From NCBI RefSeq assembly GCF_002941025.1, contig NZ_PTJS01000001.1, positions 310,001 through 374,000 of the forward strand: a stretch of DNA of 64,000 bases. The letters are read 5' to 3'. The notes under the pieces were generated by a model. The model was not told where the DNA came from. It did no database searches and was given only the letters and a program-made list of their open reading frames with translations. A program made the translations under genes and the position numbers. Below, one piece after another: positions 60,160 through 64,000 of this stretch (the stretch's first letter is position 1; each line of letters starts with the position of its first letter). Source of the stretch: Streptomyces sp. QL37. GTDB lineage: Bacteria; Actinomycetota; Actinomycetes; Streptomycetales; Streptomycetaceae.

Positions 60160-61371
60160 ATGTCCAGCCACATAGATGAGCGATCCACGCACGACAGATC
60201 CGATGCCGACCTCTACGCCGCGCGGGCGCAACGGCTCCGGCGACGGCTGGAACGTCTGATCGGCATCGCCGCGACCGAGGGCAACAGACTCGTGCCGCTC
60301 CGCAACGGGGACCAGATCTTCGCGTCGATGCTGGAGTCCATCCGTGGTGCGGAACACACCGTGGACATGATGACGTTCGTGTACTGGCGCGGGGACATCG
60401 CCCGCGAGTTCGCCGAGGCGCTCTCGGAGCGGGCGCGGGCCGGAGTGCGTGTACGGCTGCTGCTGGACGGGTTCGGCTCCCGGCTCATCGAGAAGGACCA
60501 GCTGGCGATGATGGACGAGGCCGGGGTGGAGGTGGCTTGGTTCCGCAAGCCGTTGTATCTCTCGCCGCTCAAGCAGAACCATCGCTGCCATCGCAAGGTC
60601 CTCATCACGGACGAGGGGACGGCGTTCACCGGCGGGGTCGGCATAGCCGAGGAATGGTGCGGCGACGCCCGTGACGAGAACGAGTGGCGCGACACCCATG
60701 TGCGGGTGCAGGGCCCGGCTGTGGACGGACTGGCCGCCGCGTTCGCGCAGAACTGGGCGGAGTGCCACGACGAACTGTTCACCGAACGCGACAGGTTCGT
60801 CGACGCCACGCATCACGGCGACGCCGTGGTGCAGGTGGTGCGCGGCTCCGCCGGGTTCGGCTGGCAGGACATGCAGACGCTGATGCGCGTCGTTCTCGAG
60901 TCGGCCGAGGAACGTGTCCGGCTCTCCACGGCGTACTTCGCGCCCGACCCGTACTTCATCGGTGTGCTGTGCGACGCGGCCCGCCGGGGCGTCGAGGTGG
61001 AGATCCTGCTCCCCGGGCCGCACACGGACAAGCGGGTGTGCCGGCTGGCCGGGCAGCACCACTACGAGGAGCTCAACGCCTGCGGTGTGAAGATCTACCA
61101 GTACCAGCCGACCATGCTGCACACCAAGACACTGACGGTGGACGGGATCGCCTCGCTGATCGGGTCGACGAACTTCAACCGCCGCTCCCTCGACCACGAC
61201 GAAGAGGTGATGCTCGCCGTCCTGGACCGGGAGTTCACCGCGACGCTCGACGGCCACTTCGATGAGGACCTGGAGCGGAGCACGCTGATCGACGGCTCCC
61301 GGTGGAAGCGCCGCTCACCCGTGCAGAGGATGCGGGAGGCCGCGGTGCTGCCGATCCGACGGTGGCTGTGA
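60160..61371 (+). CDS. Phospholipase D / cardiolipin synthase family protein
   Basis: 403 residues. Two HKD motifs, His144-Lys146-Asp151 (HRCHRKVLITD) and His321-Lys323-Asp328 (LHTKTLTVD), each followed by the GSxN-type GGVGIAEEW and GSTNFNRRSLDHDEE. It has no transmembrane helices, unlike ClsA, so it is a soluble ClsB-like enzyme that transfers phosphatidyl groups or hydrolyses phospholipids at the membrane surface. AGGTGAGAG precedes the ATG. Divergent from the epoxide hydrolase; ends at a strong terminator. Confidence 0.92.
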   Translation: MSSHIDERSTHDRSDADLYAARAQRLRRRLERLIGIAATEGNRLVPLRNGDQIFASMLESIRGAEHTVDMMTFVYWRGDIAREFAEALSERARAGVRVRLLLDGFGSRLIEKDQLAMMDEAGVEVAWFRKPLYLSPLKQNHRCHRKVLITDEGTAFTGGVGIAEEWCGDARDENEWRDTHVRVQGPAVDGLAAAFAQNWAECHDELFTERDRFVDATHHGDAVVQVVRGSAGFGWQDMQTLMRVVLESAEERVRLSTAYFAPDPYFIGVLCDAARRGVEVEILLPGPHTDKRVCRLAGQHHYEELNACGVKIYQYQPTMLHTKTLTVDGIASLIGSTNFNRRSLDHDEEVMLAVLDREFTATLDGHFDEDLERSTLIDGSRWKRRSPVQRMREAAVLPIRRWL

Positions 61372-61380
61372 CACGTACAT

Positions 61381-61417
61381 ACGGATGCGCCACCACGAGC
61401 CGTGGTGGCGCATCCGT
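61381..61417. terminator. Strong bidirectional terminator
   Basis: A perfect 17-bp stem (61381-61397 with 61401-61417) around AGC, beginning nine bases after the phospholipase stop and ending 17 bases before the convergent DUF4190 stop. Confidence 0.85.
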
Positions 61418-61434
61418 GCTTCCCGCGCGGCCGG

Positions 61435-61722
61435 TCAGCCGCCCACGTACCAGCTGAAGCCGCCGGACGAGGCGGCCAACGCCATCAGGACGACGAAGAG
61501 GATCACGTCGATGATGCCGAGGACCAGTCCGGCCTTCGCCATCCCGGCACCGCCCTTCGCGGGCACCTGACGCAGTCCGAAGGCGCCGAGGACGATGGCG
61601 ACCGGGCCGAGGATCACGCTGAAGAAGACGAGCCCCACGATTCCGCAGACCAGGCTCGCGACAGCGAGACCATTGGTCCCGGACCTGGGAGTGGCCATGG
61701 ACGAACTGTCGTAGTGCGACAT
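61435..61722 (-). CDS. DUF4190 domain membrane protein
   Basis: 95 residues. NGLAVASLVCGIVGLVFFSVILGPVAIVLGAFGLRQV and AKAGLVLGIIDVILFVVLMALA are the two hairpin-forming transmembrane segments of DUF4190. The domain is common in actinobacterial membrane proteins of unknown role. ATG with GGGAGAG upstream. Confidence 0.88.
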   Translation of the reverse strand: MSHYDSSSMATPRSGTNGLAVASLVCGIVGLVFFSVILGPVAIVLGAFGLRQVPAKGGAGMAKAGLVLGIIDVILFVVLMALAASSGGFSWYVGG

Positions 61723-61878
61723 CACTCTCTCCCGTCGGTTCATCGTGCTGTGTGCTTGTGGTGAAGTGCGGGTGCCCCTCTTCCGATGCCCCAATCACCC
61801 GGTTCCTGGGGGTGTGACGGCTGCCGCCGGGGGCATACGGGCTGTCACCTGCCGCATGGCAGGTGAAGGGAGTGGTCC

Positions 61879-62307
61879 ATGAGCGAGTCTGTCGAGACAC
61901 GGCCGGAGACGACCGCGGTGATGACGGAGCCCGTGCCCGATCTGCAGCTCCAGCTGCTGATCCAACTGCTGGACAGAGAAATGCGGTCCGGCCTGCCGAT
62001 CACGCTCACCCTGGCCGGTGGCGTACTCCACGGAGACGTGATCGGCCACGAGGCGTGGAAGGCGGACTGGGCGCGGAGCCTCCGCCAGGTCGAGGGCGAG
62101 GGCGCGAACCTGATAGCGGAGTTCCCGGAGACGGTGGACCAGGGCATCAGGGAGCTGAGCACCGGGGAAGGCACCACGCAGCTGCCGCGCTGGATTCATC
62201 TCAGAGACGCCACTCTGGTCCTCGGCGGCACAGGGTCCCTGCGACTGCCCCTCTGGCGCGGGCGTCTGGCCGATGTGTCGGGCTGGGCCCTGGGCCGGCC
62301 GCAGTGA
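61879..62307 (+). CDS. GvpU-like gas-vesicle accessory family protein
   Basis: 142 residues. LQLQLLIQLLDREMRSGLPITLTLAGGVLHGDVIGHEAW in the N-terminal half and WIHLRDATLVLGG...WRGRLADVSGWALGR in the C-terminal half follow the layout I know from GvpU: a leucine-rich helix, a short beta pair, then an IHLxDA...WRGRL...VxGxxLG ending. No other gvp gene is in the window. GAAGGGAG precedes the ATG. The family call is by eye and moderately sure; a general hypothetical is the alternative. Confidence 0.65.
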   Translation: MSESVETRPETTAVMTEPVPDLQLQLLIQLLDREMRSGLPITLTLAGGVLHGDVIGHEAWKADWARSLRQVEGEGANLIAEFPETVDQGIRELSTGEGTTQLPRWIHLRDATLVLGGTGSLRLPLWRGRLADVSGWALGRPQ

Positions 62308-62330
62308 CAGGAAGCGTGCGGAACGGGCGT

Positions 62331-62361
62331 CGGGGCGGGTGGTGCGTCCGCCCCCGCCCCG
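62331..62361 (+). terminator. Hairpin after the GvpU-like gene
   Basis: CGGGGCGGG (62331-62339) pairs with CCCGCCCCG (62353-62361) around a 13-nt loop, 23 bases after the stop codon. Confidence 0.5.
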
Positions 62362-62434
62362 GCGGCTGACCGCCGCCCGTCCGCCCTGGGCGTACCCGGA
62401 CACCTGAGCAGGCTCCACTGACATGATCGGTGGC

Positions 62435-63019
62435 ATGAAGGTACTTGTGATCGGTGCGAGCGGGACGATCGGCAGTGCGGTCGCCGAGGCGTTGCGGGCT
62501 TCTCATGAGGTCGTCACGGCCTCCCGCAGCGGCCCTGTGAAGGTCGACCTGGACGTTCCCTCGTCCCTGGACACGCTCTTCGACGACGTGCCGGACCTCG
62601 ACGCCGTGGTGTGCTGCGCCGCCAACGGCCCGCTGGTGGATCTGGCCTCGGCGACGGACGCGGAGATCGCCGACGGAGTGCGGGGCAAGCTGCTGGGCCA
62701 GGTCGCGCTCGTCCGGCGAGCCGTACGCCGGCTGCGGGACGGCGGGTCTGTCACGCTGACCGGCGGCACCTTCTCCGCCCCGCTGGCCGGCGGTTCGCTG
62801 GGTGCGCTCATCAACACCGGCCTGGAGGGCTTCGTCCGCAACGCGGCTCCCGAGCTGCCGAGGAATCTGCGTCTGAATCTCATCAGCCCCGGCTGGATCA
62901 AGGAGACCCTGGAGAGCATGGGAGCGGACGGGGCGGACGGCACCCCCGTCTCCGAGGTCGCCCGCGCCTATGTGACGGTCGTGGAAGGCATCGAACAGGG
63001 CCGGACCGTACGTCCGTGA
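62435..63019 (+). CDS. Short SDR-like protein lacking the catalytic tyrosine
   Basis: 194 residues. MKVLVIGASGTIGSAVAEAL is a clean GxxGxxG Rossmann motif and VVCCAANGP a CAA(N/G) variant of NNAG. The active-site region TLTGGTFSAPLAGGSLGALINTGLEGFVRNAAPEL keeps a Ser/Thr but the YxxxK tyrosine and lysine are replaced (SLGAL). ELPRNLRLNLISPGWIKETLE closes the fold. It probably binds NAD(P) but may not be a standard dehydrogenase. ATG 62435 chosen; an ATG four codons earlier is equally possible. Confidence 0.85.
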   Translation: MKVLVIGASGTIGSAVAEALRASHEVVTASRSGPVKVDLDVPSSLDTLFDDVPDLDAVVCCAANGPLVDLASATDAEIADGVRGKLLGQVALVRRAVRRLRDGGSVTLTGGTFSAPLAGGSLGALINTGLEGFVRNAAPELPRNLRLNLISPGWIKETLESMGADGADGTPVSEVARAYVTVVEGIEQGRTVRP

Positions 63020-63040
63020 ACCCGGGCCGGCGTGACGGTC

Positions 63041-64000
63041 CTAAGCGGTCACCGCGGTCCCCGACCGGGACTCCAGCGCGGCGACGAGCCAGTCGTGCGC
63101 GGACCCGGGCGTCGGCTCGGGCCGGCTTGCCGGTGCGCTGACCAGCTCGGCCGTCAGTTCCCAGTACCGGTCGATGCGCGGGTCGGCCGCGAGCCGGCGG
63201 GCGAGAGCGCGGCGGAAGCCCGGGGTGTCGGCCGTGTTCCGGGCGCTCGCGTACGCGTTCACGAAGCCGTCCAGCGCCTCCCCCGGGCCGGGTGCCCTGT
63301 CCTGGCGCATCTCGGTGGCCGCGAGGTCGTACGCCTCGGCCAGGCCCGCGTACAGCACGGCCGAGGCACGGGCTCCCGCGGCTCTGTGCGCGTGGGGCTG
63401 GGTCGGCTCGTCCTTGCCGCACGGGCGGGACACCATCGCGTACAGCCGGGCGAAGGCGAGCACCTGCGCCGGAGCTGGATCCTCGGGTGGCTGCACCACC
63501 GCGACCTCCAGGAACGCGGTGACGGCCCTGGCCGGCATGCGCGGCGGCAGCCAGCCGCGCCAGAAGCGGGCCAGGGGCGCGGTGTCCGGCGGCGCGCTCA
63601 CCGCGCCGATCAGCCTCAGCCGGTCCGGGCGTTCGGCCGCCGGGCACTCCTGCACCGAGCGGAGAGCCGCCTCTCGCCAGCGCAACGCCCGCAGCTGGGA
63701 ACCCAGTTCGCGCAGCTGCCCCGCGACGGCGTCCTCCAGGGCTCCGCCCACGCGCCCCGCGGACTCCTCCTCGTCCAGGATGCGGCGCACCGCGCTGACC
63801 GGCAGGTCCATGGTGCGCAGCGAGCGGATCATCCGTAGCCGCTCAAGGGAGTCGGGGCCGTACCTGCGGTGACCGCCGACGCTGCGGGACGCCTCGGGCA
63901 GCAGGCCGCTGTCGGAGTAGAAACGGACCGTCTTGACGCTGACTCCGGCCCGCTCGGCGAGTTCACCGATGCCGCACAGTCCGTCGTACGACGAGAACAC
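63041..64000 (-). CDS. MerR family transcriptional regulator, start at window edge
   Basis: 319 residues visible. The HTH is IGELAERAGVSVKTVRFYSDSGLLPEASRSVGGHRRYG at about 11-48, followed by the MerR helix SLERLRMIRSLRTMDLPVSAVRRIL; the long C-terminal part (about 120-319) is helical and resembles the TipAS/other ligand domains only loosely. The first codon seen is a GTG at the last base of the window; the true start may be this or lie beyond the edge. It converges on the SDR-like gene with 21 bases between. Confidence 0.85.
   Translation of the reverse strand: MFSSYDGLCGIGELAERAGVSVKTVRFYSDSGLLPEASRSVGGHRRYGPDSLERLRMIRSLRTMDLPVSAVRRILDEEESAGRVGGALEDAVAGQLRELGSQLRALRWREAALRSVQECPAAERPDRLRLIGAVSAPPDTAPLARFWRGWLPPRMPARAVTAFLEVAVVQPPEDPAPAQVLAFARLYAMVSRPCGKDEPTQPHAHRAAGARASAVLYAGLAEAYDLAATEMRQDRAPGPGEALDGFVNAYASARNTADTPGFRRALARRLAADPRIDRYWELTAELVSAPASRPEPTPGSAHDWLVAALESRSGTAVTA

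Noticed and set aside
1..64000. CRISPR arrays, insertion sequences, integrases or attachment sites
   Set aside because: No regularly spaced repeats with unique spacers, no transposase or integrase motifs and no flanking duplications were seen anywhere in the window.

Overview
The window is about 72 percent or more G+C by eye, has dense genes with GTG and TTG starts, many TetR, LacI and MmyB-type regulators, Tat-type secretion signals and typical Streptomyces gene families (MmyB-like XRE regulator, DinB/maleylpyruvate-isomerase-like protein, DUF2264, 4'-phosphopantetheinyl transferase next to a metallophosphoesterase). It looks like the accessory part of a Streptomyces or close relative chromosome. 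I found no rRNA, tRNA, CRISPR, intact transposon or origin. All functional names come from reading protein motifs by eye; no database search was possible.

Layout. 1-3.3 kb: antibiotic inactivation genes: a macrolide glycosyltransferase cut by the left edge, a Vat-like streptogramin acetyltransferase with a divergent TetR, a streptomycin 3''-phosphotransferase very like StrA, and a VOC protein. 3.5-6.5 kb: a P450, a DinB-like protein and a broken VOC remnant. 6.7-8.4 kb: a recA gene with a near-consensus actinobacterial SOS box but no recX beside it, then a small stress-type membrane protein with its own terminator.

8.6-26.9 kb is the largest coherent unit: an apparent glycan/glycoprotein utilisation locus. 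A six-gene minus-strand operon encodes two CUT1 sugar-ABC permeases, a lipoprotein binding protein, a secreted M1 aminopeptidase, a secreted beta-helix protein and a Gfo/Idh/MocA oxidoreductase; it converges on an alpha-L-fucosidase. The divergent plus-strand arm encodes a 2-hydroxyacid dehydrogenase, a LacI regulator, a secreted M60-like HExxH protease, a PL8 polysaccharide lyase and a DUF2264 protein. A shared sequence (core AACCGCTT) lies inside the transporter promoter and twice before the M60 gene, and is a good candidate LacI operator.

26.9-36.3 kb: methionine aminopeptidase behind a tandem 12-bp promoter repeat, a TetR with a palindromic site beside an alpha/beta hydrolase with a C-terminal PKD-like domain, and an orphan OmpR-type response regulator followed by four 11-nt-spaced direct repeats and a P450 / ferredoxin / ferredoxin reductase / SDR cassette whose last three genes overlap.

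36.6-43.6 kb: a rubber (poly-cis-isoprene) degradation locus: two tandem Tat-exported latex-clearing proteins, the oxiB and oxiA oxidoreductase subunits, and a divergent TetR (LcpR-type). 44-64 kb: a mixed region of aldo/keto reductases, an MmyB-like regulator, a frameshifted MFS exporter, pirin, TPR, TetR, SDRs, the phosphopantetheinyl transferase pair, VOC, isochorismatase, a TetX-like monooxygenase, epoxide hydrolase, a phospholipase-D/cardiolipin synthase, DUF4190, a GvpU-like protein and a MerR regulator at the right edge.
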